64,000 nt of DNA from Mytilus galloprovincialis (lineage: Eukaryota > Mollusca > Bivalvia > Mytilida > Mytilidae). The notes under the pieces were generated by a model. That model saw only the letters and a list, made by a program, of their open reading frames with translations. It had not been told where the DNA came from and did not search any database. The position numbers and the translations under genes were made by a program. Positions 20,601-30,390 of the stretch are shown here, piece after piece (the first letter of the stretch is position 1; each line of letters begins with the position of its first letter). The stretch is from NCBI RefSeq assembly GCF_965363235.1, contig NC_134847.1:235001-299000 (forward strand). The letters run 5' to 3'.

Positions 20601-23125
20601 TTTAAATTGTTAAATTTTATTCATTTTTTACAATGTTATTAGTCACGTCAGATTTTAAAATCTTTTGTATGAACATAAGTGTGCTTAACTCTGTTGCAGG
20701 TAAAAACCTTGTAAAACTACAAATTAAATGCAACGGAAGAATACAGCTGTTCAAGAGTCATATTTCCATTAAGTTAAAATAAATCCGAGTAACAAACTAA
20801 CACAGAGAGAAACACATCAGATACATTAGGAAGACAAAAAGTTATATCAAATTAGCATGTTTGAATACTTAAAGCGTTTCATAACGTTACAGACTGCAGG
20901 ACGTACAGAAAAATGTCAATTAACTTTTGGATATATTGAAGGCAATTATTTTGCCTTTTCTTTAACACCAGAGTCCTACTTATATTCCTTTTTTTTAAAT
21001 TAAGTCCACATAACAGTTATGCGACATACTCCTTTATTTGCAGATATTATTTCTCTGTAAAATTAGTTGTTGTATGAAAGAAGATACATTAGCTATTTTA
21101 CATTTTGTTTGAAATTTCCTACCTGAAATCTCCTCCTCTTTATGTTCTGAAAAAGAAAAAAAGGAGTGTATAAATATGCTACAGTATGTTCCAAAACTTC
21201 TGGTAATTTGTACACAGAAACTATGAACTTGTAGGACAATGAATCTGAATCTAATAAATTGGTATCTATTAACAGTTCTTGACATATTCCCTTTCTTTTA
21301 TGTATTTATGCATTGATAATTCATCTATAATAGAGGAGTTGAATTATTCCTCTGGTAAGATCGATATTGTACTTGTTAAAAATATTTTTCTTTATCATCA
21401 TTAATTTACGTATTTTTTTCAATTGCGAGAATTATATATAAGTCTTGATTTGAAAACATATACGACTACAGATTATTAAAAACTAGTTGTTACCTCTTTC
21501 TTCTGCTTCCTTCTGTTTGGTTAGTTTTCCTAGAATAAGCAAGTTTAAATATGCATTACATCCCGTCTAGTCTTTTAAAACTTTAATTATCTATTTGTAA
21601 GGATTTGACAAATCATGCAATCAGCTTAATTTTGCTTGTTTTGGTTTCGTTTGAAATATACTAAAAGTTTACTCATTGTAAATAATGGTATAAACTAGAT
21701 CGGTTTTAGTTCAGTGTCCCGAAGTATTGTAAAATAGTATTTTTCACTTTACTCATTTAACATTTGTTTTACTCAGTGGCGATCAATTCATAAACATTTA
21801 AAATTGAAAGTATTATGATATTTCTCATTTAGATTTCTTTATATTGTTGTCATTAAATCTTCAAGCTCTTGGTAGATACATTACATATTTGTTGTTTTGG
21901 ATAAAAGGCAAGAAAAATAATTTTTAAAACTTCATCAAGGTCATACAATATTACTCTGGTTCTAGAATTATTAAATGTTAATTAACTTACTTTCAACAAA
22001 CATTTTCAGGTCTGTAACTGTTGCTGAAAGAAATATGGAAGGTCTTACTTGTACTCTTAGGTTTTTACCCATTCCATGTAACAAGATGAATCAAAAAGGC
22101 AATTATATACGAGACCATGCAACATTCAATATTTTACACAACTTATTTAGATAAATGACATAAGTAACTTATTTTTTTTGAAAAATTCGCCAAAATCAAT
22201 AACACCATACAACTGTATTTCTTAATATTAATACCGAAATATCAGCTCTTTTCGTTTCGGTCTGTATGATGCCACAAGAAGTTTTGACAACAAATCTGAA
22301 TAAGACTATAGAAATGATTTCTTCGATCAGAAATGTTAAAAGGTGGATGGATGAACAGATCAATCATAAGTCGCGTTTAAGCTGTTATATGAAGTTCTAG
22401 AAATATTAGGATTTGAAAAAAGTTGAATTATTAAACTTTTAATTTTAAAGACTAATCTTACTACGTAAGTGGTACTATCTACGTTGTAGGGCCTTTATTT
22501 TTTCATTTGGCATATGTTGGCTATAAAAAGGACCTTGTATATTCAGTGCACAAACATGGCAATGTTGACAGACACATAAAATATTTGAAATTTTGTGCAC
22601 TCTCCTTCTTATGGTGTAGTTTTTATATTGTGAAGGGAGTCACGAAGTAATAGTAATAAAACTTGTGATAGTATGTAAATGCCAATTTGTGTACATTACT
22701 TAACCTGCATTCAATTACTAGTATTAAAATATATTGACACTAAAATTAATCATCGAAATCGTCCCTATAGAAACCAATTTCAGATCGTTTTGTCCAGATA
22801 AACGGGATTTTCTCCAGATCAAGCATATGTTACAACAATGAAAACAATCCTACCTATATGTTGTTCTCTTATTTCATTCTTCAGATCTTGGCTCTGAAAA
22901 AAACCAAATAGAATTAGTTACAAATAAAACAACAATTCATATTGGAATACTAATTCCACACTTAATTATTATATTGACGTGAATAGCCAAATAATGTTCA
23001 CTTTAATTAATAACAGTGTTACTCAATTCATATAGATAATGTCTATGTAATTAGTAATAACAGGTCTAGTTCTTTATAAATATACCTACCGACTCTTCAA
23101 ATTGTGCTTTAATCCAAGATTCCAT
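8576..23125 (-). CDS. Gene A: subtelomeric micro-exon gene with Myb/SANT-like C-terminal domain (spliced)
   Basis: Minus-strand gene model built from splice sites and phase. Coding exons in transcript order: 23125-23090, 22893-22854, 22023-21991, 21529-21494, 21146-21123, 20172-20140, 19766-19743, 18905-18864, 17450-17421, 17189-17142, 16382-16335, 15997-15971, 15532-15509, 13335-13288, 11941-11918, 11175-11152, 10644-10597, 9651-9628, 9030-8856, 8600-8576. Lengths are 36, 40, 33, 36, 24, 33, 24, 42, 30, 48, 48, 27, 24, 48, 24, 24, 48, 24, 175 and 25 nt; joined they give about 270 residues with no internal stop. Exons 3 to 18 all begin and end in phase 1. The protein starts MESWIKAQFEES, continues in Glu/Lys-rich segments (KLTKQKEAEER, HKEEEIS), then repeats a basic motif of the type ASKV.KRKS followed by Q.E..PS, and ends in a Myb/SANT-like domain. 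No function is recognised. Each exon has AG and GT borders, but a micro-exon may be missed or falsely included. Confidence 0.6.
8856..9030 (-). CDS. Gene A penultimate exon: Myb/SANT-like domain
   Basis: Exon of 175 nt (2+171+2), acceptor TCTTATTTCAG, donor GTCAGT. It encodes a domain beginning CFNKEQTKF, with a single Trp in LLNWTVNE, and ending EEFTLSQLRDKVKNMRK. It aligns along its whole length with the 181-nt exon of gene B at 38788-38968 with one two-residue gap and the same phases. The spacing (aromatic/EQ in helix 1, Trp in the middle, QLRDKVKN in the last helix) resembles Myb/SANT DNA-binding domains, whose third helix often reads LKDKWRN. The homology to gene B is seen; the Myb call is inference. 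Confidence 0.75.
9628..9651 (-). CDS. Gene A 24-nt micro-exon (type 2b)
   Basis: Acceptor TTGTATATTTTAG, donor GTAAAG. Phase 1 to 1, encoding KIELTLS. Close in sequence and context to 15509-15532. Confidence 0.5.
9740..9947. mobile_element. Short TA-flanked MITE with CGCG-rich interior
   Basis: Inverted ends CTGTAAACCAACT at 9740 and AGTTGGTTTACAG ending at 9947, flanked by TA on both sides (9738-9739, 9948-9949). Interior contains several TTTCGCG/TTCGCGA motifs. TA duplication and size (208 bp) fit a Tc1/mariner-type MITE. Removing it restores the intron repeat seen around 15610. Confidence 0.85.
10246..10271 (-). pseudogene. Degenerate micro-exon (type 2a) in gene A
   Basis: Acceptor TTATTTTAG followed by GCCAAGGTGAGCAAC as in 11918-11941 and 15971-15997. 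It is 26 nt instead of 24 and the donor has become GCGTTT, so it would break the frame. Probably skipped. Confidence 0.55.
10597..10644 (-). CDS. Gene A 48-nt micro-exon (type 1)
   Basis: Acceptor TTATATTATAG, donor GTTAGT. Phase 1 to 1, encoding SNVLTVASKKLKDNS. The basic KRK of the other copies is replaced by LKDN here. Confidence 0.55.
11152..11175 (-). CDS. Gene A 24-nt micro-exon (type 2c)
   Basis: Acceptor TTGTATATGTTAG, donor GTAAGT. Phase 1 to 1, encoding QVIQQRS. Confidence 0.5.
11495..11517 (-). pseudogene. Frame-breaking 23-nt micro-exon copy (type 2b)
   Basis: Acceptor ATATTTCAAG, donor GTAAGA, but only 23 nt, one short of its relatives, and the phase-1 reading meets TAA inside. 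Probably skipped or dead. Confidence 0.5.
11918..11941 (-). CDS. Gene A 24-nt micro-exon (type 2a)
   Basis: Acceptor TTGTATATTTTAG, donor GTGAGT. Phase 1 to 1, encoding QGERQPS. Confidence 0.55.
12190..13195 (+). mobile_element. Retroelement 3' end inserted in a gene A intron
   Basis: A frame at 12215-12373 reads FGCTCRKLISNGIAHPHFY and ends KFRNDPCKLVAPLKKLI before a stop, resembling the C-terminal tail of reverse-transcriptase ORFs frequent in bivalve genomes. It is followed by a long 3' region with CTGTCCCAGGTTAGGGAGAG, CCTGTCCCAAGTCAGGAGCC and TTGTCTCATTGACAACCATA, ending in TTCTTTTTTATA near 13190. I recognise this tail as a widespread bivalve interspersed repeat. It lengthens one micro-exon module of gene A by about 1 kb. 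Confidence 0.75.
13288..13335 (-). CDS. Gene A 48-nt micro-exon (type 1)
   Basis: Acceptor TTATATTACAG, donor GTAAGT. Phase 1 to 1, encoding SDVLTAASKVLKRKS, with a short basic KRK motif that could act as a nuclear signal (inference). Confidence 0.6.
13433..14125 (+). repeat. Tandem dimer of a bivalve interspersed repeat
   Basis: Two copies about 350 bp apart (13437 and 13787), each with GGTACCAATTTTNTTGCACCAG, ACATGTCTCTTCAGTGATGC, GCATGAGGGAGATACATTCC and AATAGTCCACCAGCAGAGG. I recognise the sequence as a common element in mussel genomic DNA. No reliable coding frame. Confidence 0.75.
14254..14277 (-). pseudogene. Degenerate micro-exon (type 2c) in gene A
   Basis: Acceptor TTGTATATTTCAG is intact and the sequence begins GTAAAGTTGAAC like its relatives, but the donor position reads AAGAATGT with no usable GT and TTA-A at the exon end. 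Probably dead. Confidence 0.5.
14420..15315. mobile_element. Inserted element rich in GTTCC/GGAAC repeats
   Basis: Interrupts a repeated intron segment that elsewhere reads TTTACTGTTAGCACACAGC. Both ends are dense in GTTCCG and GGAACTTT motifs in both orientations, and an AAGTTCCGTTGGAACTTTTG block occurs twice about 200 bp apart (14927 and 15127). Short frames inside do not look like known proteins. Exact borders and duplication were not established. Confidence 0.5.
15509..15532 (-). CDS. Gene A 24-nt micro-exon (type 2b)
   Basis: Acceptor TTGTACATTACAG, donor GTAAGT. Phase 1 to 1, encoding KDEIQPS. Confidence 0.55.
15971..15997 (-). CDS. Gene A 27-nt micro-exon (type 2a)
   Basis: Acceptor TTGTATATTTTAG, donor GTGAGT. 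Phase 1 to 1, encoding QGERQQTT, one codon longer than 11918-11941. Confidence 0.55.
16335..16382 (-). CDS. Gene A 48-nt micro-exon (type 1)
   Basis: Acceptor TAAATTATAG, donor GTAAGT. Phase 1 to 1, encoding SDLPTTASKVPKRKS. Confidence 0.6.
16827..16849 (-). pseudogene. Frame-shifting 23-nt micro-exon copy (type 2c)
   Basis: Acceptor CTATATTTCAAG and donor GTAAGT look usable, but the exon is 23 nt and would shift the frame of all downstream exons. Either skipped, or a frame-changing cassette. Confidence 0.5.
17142..17189 (-). CDS. Gene A 48-nt micro-exon (type 1, diverged)
   Basis: Acceptor TATTCATATTTCAG, donor GTAAGT. Phase 1 to 1, encoding FESIASGSGLQKRKG: same length and KRK ending as the other 48-nt exons but a diverged first half. 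Confidence 0.55.
17421..17450 (-). CDS. Gene A 30-nt micro-exon
   Basis: Acceptor TTTACATTTTAG, donor GTAAGT. Phase 1 to 1, encoding QFAPASSIP. Its GCCAA start resembles the type 2a micro-exons. Confidence 0.55.
17451..18863. other. Gene A intron, nothing coding seen
   Basis: AT-rich. No convincing micro-exon or known transposon was found. Confidence 0.45.
18864..18905 (-). CDS. Gene A 42-nt exon
   Basis: Acceptor AATACTTTCAG, donor GTAAGT. Phase 1 to 1, encoding VAENESRLMHYML. Confidence 0.6.
19743..19766 (-). CDS. Gene A 24-nt micro-exon
   Basis: Acceptor TTTTCTTCAG, donor GTAAGA. Phase 1 to 1, encoding the acidic NEEPELQ. Confidence 0.6.
20140..20172 (-). CDS. Gene A 33-nt exon
   Basis: Donor GTAAGG. 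Acceptor ATTCATTGGAAG is weak in pyrimidines. Phase 1 to 1, encoding GEVKTSENMD. Confidence 0.45.
20173..21122. other. Gene A intron, nothing coding seen
   Basis: AT-rich with no supported exon or recognised repeat. Confidence 0.45.
21123..21146 (-). CDS. Gene A 24-nt micro-exon
   Basis: Acceptor TTCTTTTTCAG, donor GTAGGA. Phase 1 to 1, encoding HKEEEIS. Confidence 0.6.
21494..21529 (-). CDS. Gene A 36-nt exon
   Basis: Acceptor GCTTATTCTAG, donor GTAACA. Phase 1 to 1, encoding KLTKQKEAEER, a charged coiled-coil-like segment. Confidence 0.55.
21991..22023 (-). CDS. Gene A 33-nt exon
   Basis: Acceptor ATATTTCTTTCAG, donor GTAAGT. Phase 1 to 1, encoding TVTDLKMFVE. Confidence 0.6.
22854..22893 (-). 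CDS. Gene A exon 2 (phase 0 to 1)
   Basis: Acceptor GTTTTTTTCAG, donor GTAGGA. Exon of 40 nt encoding SQDLKNEIREQHI. It is the counterpart of gene B exon 2, which begins TDELKAEIRNGN and has the same phases. Confidence 0.65.
23090..23125 (-). CDS. Gene A start exon
   Basis: Exon 23128-23090, acceptor CCTTTTTTCAG, donor GTAGGT. The ATG lies 3 nt inside the exon and gives MESWIKAQFEES, matching MDNWMKIQMNQM of gene B in length, Trp position and phase. An untranslated first exon must lie upstream; I could not place it. Confidence 0.65.
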
Positions 23126-23667
23126 GTTCTGAAAAAAGGAAGTGTAGTTTGATTGAATATTTAGGATACGATTAGGTTTACAAAAATAAATATTGTATCA
23201 GACACTCAACTTATATTTGCTTAAGTGAAACGGTATGTATTGAAATAAACATGCCCTTCATTCGAACACCATATTCAAATTCATGATCACCATGCAATGT
23301 AAACTTCCTTGTTTTAAGTCGTAATTCTTTACTTAAAATTTGCAGTTTCCTTAATCTGTTGACAGTTCTCAGTTCGTAGTTTTCATCACAATGTTAGGGT
23401 TTTTGAAGTTGTCGTCAGCAAGATTAAAACCACAATAAAGCATTTGTTTGCTTTGCCTGTTAAATGTCATTGATTCATATGTCTAGGAATATGTTTGTCA
23501 GAATCAAAGACAAAAAGTTTAGTTGTCAAACTTCTGTCAGCGTCCTTCTCGTCACCATAATCTACACCTCCGGACGCACGATTTACGGATAGTGTCACGA
23601 TAAAGTATTTTTTTCCGTTTCACATACTTTTGACTTATTCTTGAAAACTATTTGACAGTTTTTATCG

Positions 23668-23845
23668 AAGTACTGAAAAATGACAAAAAAGGTTTTTAGT
23701 ACTGAAAAATGACAAAAAATGTTGGTACTGAAAATGAGAGAAATTTTCAATTCTAAAAAATGACAGACAATTTCAGTACTGATAAATGACTGAAATTTTT
23801 AATACTTAAAAATGACTGCAACTTTCAATACTGCAAATTGAATGA
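23668..23845 (+). repeat. Minisatellite of about 30-bp units
   Basis: Imperfect units built on AGTACTGAAAAATGAC followed by an A/T-rich tail, at least five in a row. It lies about 540 bp upstream of gene A's start exon, where its untranslated first exon or promoter may be. Confidence 0.75.
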
Positions 23846-25095
23846 AGTTCTTAGTAACGAAAAAAATATTTCCAAGGATTATTGAACATATGCACATGAT
23901 TATTTGTACTGAAAAGCTATATGTACTGAATGATAATATTTTTACCAGTACTGTATATTTAGTGGCATTAAAAATACATGTAAACGCAATGCAAATTCCT
24001 GGTAATGTATTTATTTTTGAGAACATGTGACAACAATACCAAGACAATATATCGTTATGCATCACTGCATAAGTTGTTCTTACGCAATTGTAAGCAATTT
24101 CCTTTCAAAGAAGTCAATAAAATATTGACAAAGAATTTCCTTTCATGTCCAAAAATCACCAAACCCCAAACCAAATATGAAACAATCATTCGCGTTCAAG
24201 GAAACCAAGAAGATATTTATGTAAAATTGTCCTTGTGGATACAGTGGTTGAGTTTTAAAATATCGGCTAACAGGAAGTTGATGCATATCAGATCTACATC
24301 AAAATGATGGAAATCACTCCTGGAAAGATTGGAAGAGTAGTTTGAATAATTTCATATCGGTATGGCATGTACAAACAAGAACTTTAATAACGCACTATTT
24401 CTGACAATTGCTTTAAAAAGAAAAGTGCTTTCCCAGTATAAAGATAAAACGAGCGCGATTCAACTCTTAATTTGCACAATTTTATTTAAACTGCAGTTGA
24501 TACCTTAAAAAAAAAAAGGTTCCCTGTTTTGAACATGTTTTAAAAAAAAATGCAAATCAAAAATTCAACAGTAAATTTTACCAACTATCCTTGTAAGACA
24601 TTTTAAAGACCAACAGATAAACTTGTAGCTAAGGCTAAGAACTTTAAAGTGCCAACAAAAATGGTGTAAATAAGTTTTCATTTTTTGGGGGCATTGAAAC
24701 ATAGGTGATATGACAGTGAAGATTAAAAGTTGTAGAGAGCCTTTTAATCTATGTTTAGGGTATTTTTCAGCACAGGGCATTGGAAATGTAAACACACTAA
24801 AAAACTTGTTATATTGAAATGTGGATTCTTTCTTGATTGCAAAAATATATATTCACTTCTAATAAATATTCAAATGCCTAAGTTTGTGAATAGATATTTG
24901 ACTAAAAAAATGTTTGATGGGAAATAAACTGAAAAAAAGGTATGTTATATTTAAGAGTTTTAAAATTTTACTATCTGTTTCAAGCCAATTACTGATGAAA
25001 AAAAAAATAAGTGAACTATCCTAAATTGTTGATTAATTACAGATAATTATTGGAAATTTATTAGGTAAAGTATAAGCCTTACTTGAAGACCTTTT
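23846..25095. other. Upstream of gene A, no gene seen
   Basis: AT-rich. A fragment at 24236-24295 (TCGGCTAACAGGAAGTTGATG) is related to the spacer of the 26.6-30.4 kb array. Nothing else recognised. Confidence 0.4.
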
Positions 25096-25278
25096 AAATA
25101 ATTAAAGATTAACAAGATCTTTAACAAATATAAATATAAATATGAATATTGAAATTGATAGATTGATTGTTGGTTGCTTTGTGCTAATGCGGCGTAAAAC
25201 AACCAACAATCGACCAATATATCTAAATAATCATATTTGTATTTATATTTTTTAAAGATCTTTTTAATCCTTAATCAA
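25096..25278. repeat. Long imperfect inverted repeat (foldback element)
   Basis: The left arm around 25101-25152 (AAGATCTTTAACAAATATAA) pairs with the right arm around 25211-25274 (ATTTATATTTTTTAAAGATC). Inside, GATTGTTGGTTG pairs with CAACCAACAATC around a GTGCTAATGCGGCG loop. A palindromic MITE is likely; no target duplication was established. Confidence 0.65.
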
Positions 25279-26613
25279 TCATTTATCTTCCAGACATAAT
25301 TTATAGAATCACTTTATATAGTATAGATCAAAAGTAATAGGCAATAGATAAATCCTCTTTATATATCGAACATCTAAAATACACATTTGTGTATTCAATT
25401 ATGAGGTCAAATACTTGTGTATTAAGAATTAGATGTATATTGAAGAGTCTGTATAATTATGTAAGACTGAAATTGAAAAGTAATGTTGTCAATTTAATTG
25501 GCAGTTTAGAAGGTGGGGCATTGTAATTAGAGGTCCATCTTGTCTCTAATTGACCTTTGAGAATGACAGTTGTCAATCATACTAGTATTGTATCAAATCT
25601 CAATAATCTAATCAAAATGAATAAAAAAAGCCTGCACATCAAAATATTTTAACGACATACATTCTTGAATGAACTGCTCCAAAAATGTATCCATTTTTTC
25701 ACAGTCAATACATACATCAGAACTAAAGGGAACTATATTTCAGTGTTAAAACATAAATTTAGTAGCTAACCTGTCTTGTTGTTAGGGAGGCCGATGCCTT
25801 ATGAAAGATTAAGAACACGTTCCAATCTTTCCATAAATGCTTCATGTAAAATATGTAAAATTTTCAAATTTAAAAAAGTCTTGTCGTAAGGCATTTTAAG
25901 AATCTGGAAGATAAAGGGGTAGGCATTCGACTGTTTAAACTTACGTTTTGTGTCAACAGGGCAAGGTGGGTAAACAACTTGTTTCTTTTAAACTATGTCC
26001 AAACTAAGGTATAAACGGACAGACTACTCCTATCTTTCAAAGTCAATACAAAAGTTAACCTGGGCCTTTTGGCCCAAAGGACCTTTTCATATCATTTTCA
26101 CCGTGTGTAAAAAAGTTTTCAATTTGAAAATATCGGCAAACAGGAAGTTGATGCATATAAGAAAAAAAATGCTTTATATGAAATCATCAATCTTTGTAAG
26201 ATCCAAATTTGCAAGATTTTAAAACTCTAATCATGTTTTCGAGAGAAAAAAATAAAAGTAGAAACTCTGATTCCATATACTCTTTTGCATATGCATTGCT
26301 GATGTACATTAGGTTAATTACTTATGTTGATAACGTCTTTTAACAAAAAGGCAATAACTATGTGATAATTAATAGTCAACAACTCATTTTATAAAAAAAA
26401 AATACAGTCCAATTATACGAATAAGGATACGAAAATGTATACATCACAATGAAAACCTCTCATACTGCAAACTATTTGTGTTTCCCGAAATAAATAAAAC
26501 ATTCATTCAAATAATTCATTATTAAAGAGTTCAATGGAAACAATGGTAGTCATAAGAGTAGTAAAATGTTACTGACCTGCTATCAATAAGTATTAGTACC
26601 AATTGATCTTCCT
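25279..26613. other. Intergenic between genes A and B
   Basis: A part of the array spacer occurs at 26098-26220 (TATCGGCAAACAGGAAGTTG and following), an outlying partial unit of the next array. No gene recognised. Confidence 0.4.
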
Positions 26614-29600
26614 CTATCGTTTTAAATGATCGACCTTCCTCCTTCCGTTTATGACGTTTGGAATTCTTCCTCCTTCCTTTTCTGGCGTAAAAGGTAAGGA
26701 GGAGGAATGTATTTTATAAAGAGGAAGGATAAAGTTGTGTGGCACCAAGAGGAAGGCGGAAGGTCTGCAGCGAGAAGCGGAAGGAGGAAGATGTGTTGTG
26801 ATAAGAGGAAGGAGAAAGGTGTGTTTTAAAAGAAAAAGGAAGGAGCTCATTCCGCATCCTTCCACTTGTTACCGTGTGTAAAAAAGTCTTAAGTTTAAAA
26901 ATCCACACACAGGAAGTTGATGCTTATCAGATCTAAAAAATGCTTTATGAGAAATCATAAATCTTTGTCAGATCCTAATTTGCAAAATTTAAAAGCTCTT
27001 ATCATGTTTTCGAAAATTACTTATGTTGATAACGTCTTTTAACAAAAAGGCAATGACTATGTGATAATTGAGAGTCAACAACTCATTTTATAAAAAAAAA
27101 AAAGAATACAGTCCAATTATACGTATAAGGATAAGAAACTGTACAACACAATGAAAAGCTCTTCTTTTGCAAACTATTTGTGTTTCCCGAAATAAATAAA
27201 ACATTATTCAAATAATTCATTATTGAAGAGTTCATTGAAAACAAAAATAGTCATACGAATAGTAAAACGTTACTGATCTGATATCAATAAGGATTAGTAC
27301 CGATTGATCTTCCTCTATCGTTTTTAATGATCGACCTTCCTCCTTCCGTTTATGACGTTTGACATTCTTACTCCTTCCTTTTCTTGCGTAAAGGTAAAGG
27401 AGGAATGTTTCCTATCAAAAGGAAGGATAAAGTTGTGTGGCACAAAGAGGAAAGCGGAAGTTCTGCGGCGAGAAGCGGAAGGAGGAAGATGTGTTGTGAT
27501 AAGAGGAAGGAGAAAGGTATGTGGTGACAAGAGGAAGAAGGAGAAGGGAAGGAGGCAGGTGTGTTTGAAAAGAAAAATGAAGGAGCTCATTCCGCATCCT
27601 TCCACTAATTACCGTGTGTAAACAAGTCATAAATTTAAAAAATCGACGCACTGGAAGTTGATGCTTATCAGATCTAAAATATGCTTTATAAGAAATCATA
27701 AATCTTTGCCAGATCCTAATTTGCAAAATTTAAAAACTCGAAACATGTTTTCGAGAGAAAAATAATAGTAAAATTCTGATTCCATACACTCTTTTGCATA
27801 GGCATTGCTGATGTACATTAGGTTAACTACTTATGTTGATAAAGTCTTTTAACAAAAAGGCAATGACAAGTGATTATTGAGAGTCAACAACTCATTTTAT
27901 GAAAACAAAAAATACAGTCCAATTATACGTATAATGATACGAAACTGTATACATCACAATGAAAAGCTCTTTTATTGCAAACTATTTGTGTTTCCCGAAA
28001 TAAATAAAACATTCATTCAAATAATTCATAATTGAAGAGTTCAATGAAAACAATAATAATCAGAAGAATAGTAAAACGTTACTGACCTGATATCAATAAA
28101 GATAAGTACCGATTGATCTTCCTCTATCGTTTTCAATGATCGACCTTCCTCCTTCCGTTTATGACGTTTGACATTCTTCCTCTTTCCTTTTCTGGCGTAA
28201 AAGGTAAGGAGGAGGGATGTATCCTATCAAGAGGAAGGATAAAGTTGTGTGGCACCAAGAGGAAGGCGGAAGGTCTGCGGCGAGAAGCGGAAGGAGGAAG
28301 ATGTGTGATGATAAGAGGAAGGAGAAAGGTATGGGGTTACAATAGGAAGAAAGAGAAGGGAAGGAGGCAGGTGTGTTTTAAAAGAAAAAGGAAGGAGCTC
28401 ATTCTGCATCCTTCCACTTGTTACCGTGTGTAAAAAAGTCTTAAATTTAAAAAATCGACACACAGGAAGTTGATGCTTATCAGATTTAAAAAAAATGCTT
28501 TATGAAAAAGCATAAATCTTTGACAGATCCTAATTTGCAAAATTTAAAAACTATAATCATGTTTTCGAGAGAAAAAAATAATAGTAAAAATTCTGATTCC
28601 ATACACTCTTCTGCATAGGCATTGTTGATGTACATTAGGTTAATTACTTATGTTGATAACGTCTTGTAACAAAAAGGCAATGACTATGTGATTATTGATA
28701 GTCAACAACTCGTTTTATAAAAAAAAAGAATACAGTCCAATTATACGTATAATGATAAGAAACTGTACAACACAATGAAATGATCGTCTATTGCAACCTA
28801 TTTGTGTTTCCCGAAATAAATAAAACATTATTCAAATAATTCATTATTGAAGAGTTCAATGAAAACAATAATACTCATAAGAATAGTAAAACGTTACTGA
28901 CCTGATATCAATAAGGATTAGTACCGATTGATCTTCCTCTATCGTTTTAAATGATAGACCTTCCTCATTCCGTTCATGACGTTTGACATTCTTCCTCCTT
29001 CCTTTTCCCGGCGTAAAGGGAAAGGAGGAGGAATGTTTCCTATCAAAAGGAAGGATAAAGTTGTGTGGCACAAAGAGAAAGGCGGAAGTTCTCCGGCGAG
29101 AAGCGGAAGGAGGAAGATGTGTTGTGATAAGAGGAAGGAGAAAGGTATGTGGTTACAAGAGGAAGAAGGAGAAGGGAAGGAGGCAGGTGTGTTTTAAAAG
29201 AAAAAGGAAGGAGCTCATTCCGCATCTTTCCACTTGTTACCGTGTGTAAAAAAGTCTTAAATTTAAAAAATCGACACACAGGAAGTTGATACTTATCAGA
29301 TCTAAAAAATGCTTTATGAGAAATCATCAATCTTTGCCAGATCATAATTTGCAAAATTTAAAAACTCTTATCATGTTTTCGAGAGAAAAATAATAGTAAA
29401 AATTCTGATTCCATACACTCTTTTGCATAGGCATTGCTGATGTACATTAGGTTAGCTACTTATGTTGATAAAGTCTTTTAACAAAAAGGCAATGACTATG
29501 TGATTATTGAGAGTCAACAACTCATTTTATGAAAACAAAGAATACAGTCCAATTATACGTATAATGATACGAAACTGTATACATCACAATGAAAAGCTCT

Positions 29601-30390
29601 TTTATTGCAAACTATTTGTGTTTCCCGAAATAAATAAAACATTCATTCAAATAATTCATAATTGAAGAGTTCAATGAAAACAATAATAGTCATAAGAATA
29701 GTAAAACGTCACTGACCTGATATCAATAAGGATTAGTACCGATTGATATTCCTCTGTCGTTTTCAATGATCGACCTTCCTCCTTCCGTTTATGACGTTTC
29801 AAACCCTTCTTTCCTTTTCTGGCGTAAAGGGAAAGGAGGAAGGATGTATCCTATCAAGAGGAAGGATAAAGTTGTGTGGCACCAAGAGGAAGGCGGAAGG
29901 TCTGCGGCGAGAAGCGGAACGATGTGTTATGATAAGAGGAAGGAGGAAGATGTGTTGTGATAAGAGGAAGGAGGAAGATGTGTTGTAATAAGAGGAAGGA
30001 GAAAGGTATGTGGTTACAAGAGGAAGAAGGAAAAGTGAAGGAAGCAGGTGTGTTTTAAAAGAAAAAAGGAAGGGGGAAGGTATTGCTCTTTCCGCATCCT
30101 TCCTCTTGTTACCATGTGTAAATAAGGAAGATGTGTTGTGATAAGAGGAAGGAGGCAGGTGTGATTTTAAAGAAAAAGGAAGGAGGAAGGTGTGTTTAGG
30201 TATTCCTCCTTCCGCTTGTTACTGCATGCCTTGGTCCTTCCTTATCCTTATTTGTGTTACCAAACACCATTCTCCTTCCACTTGACCTTCCACATCTTCC
30301 TTCTTTCTTCCCTTTACGTCAGAAAAGGAAGGAGGAAGAATGTAATACGTCATAAATGGAAGGAGGAAGGTCAATCGTTTAAAACTATAG
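26614..30390. repeat. Purine-rich hairpin tandem array with inverted outer ends
   Basis: Five blocks start at 26631, 27332, 28141, 28956 and 29771 (spacings 701, 809, 815, 815). Each has the pyrimidine lead CGACCTTCCTCCTTCCG, a short hairpin (CTCCTTCCTTTTCTGGCG against AAAAGGTAAGGAGGAGG), about 200 bases of GGAAGGAGGAAGATGTG-type purine repeats on the plus strand, then an AT-rich spacer of roughly 500 bp with GGAAGTTGATGCTTATCAG. The start (26614, CTATCGTTTTAAATGATCGACC) is repeated inverted at the end (30348-30390, TCAATCGTTTAAAACTATAG). Frames on both strands are low-complexity and not credible genes. Confidence 0.85.
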
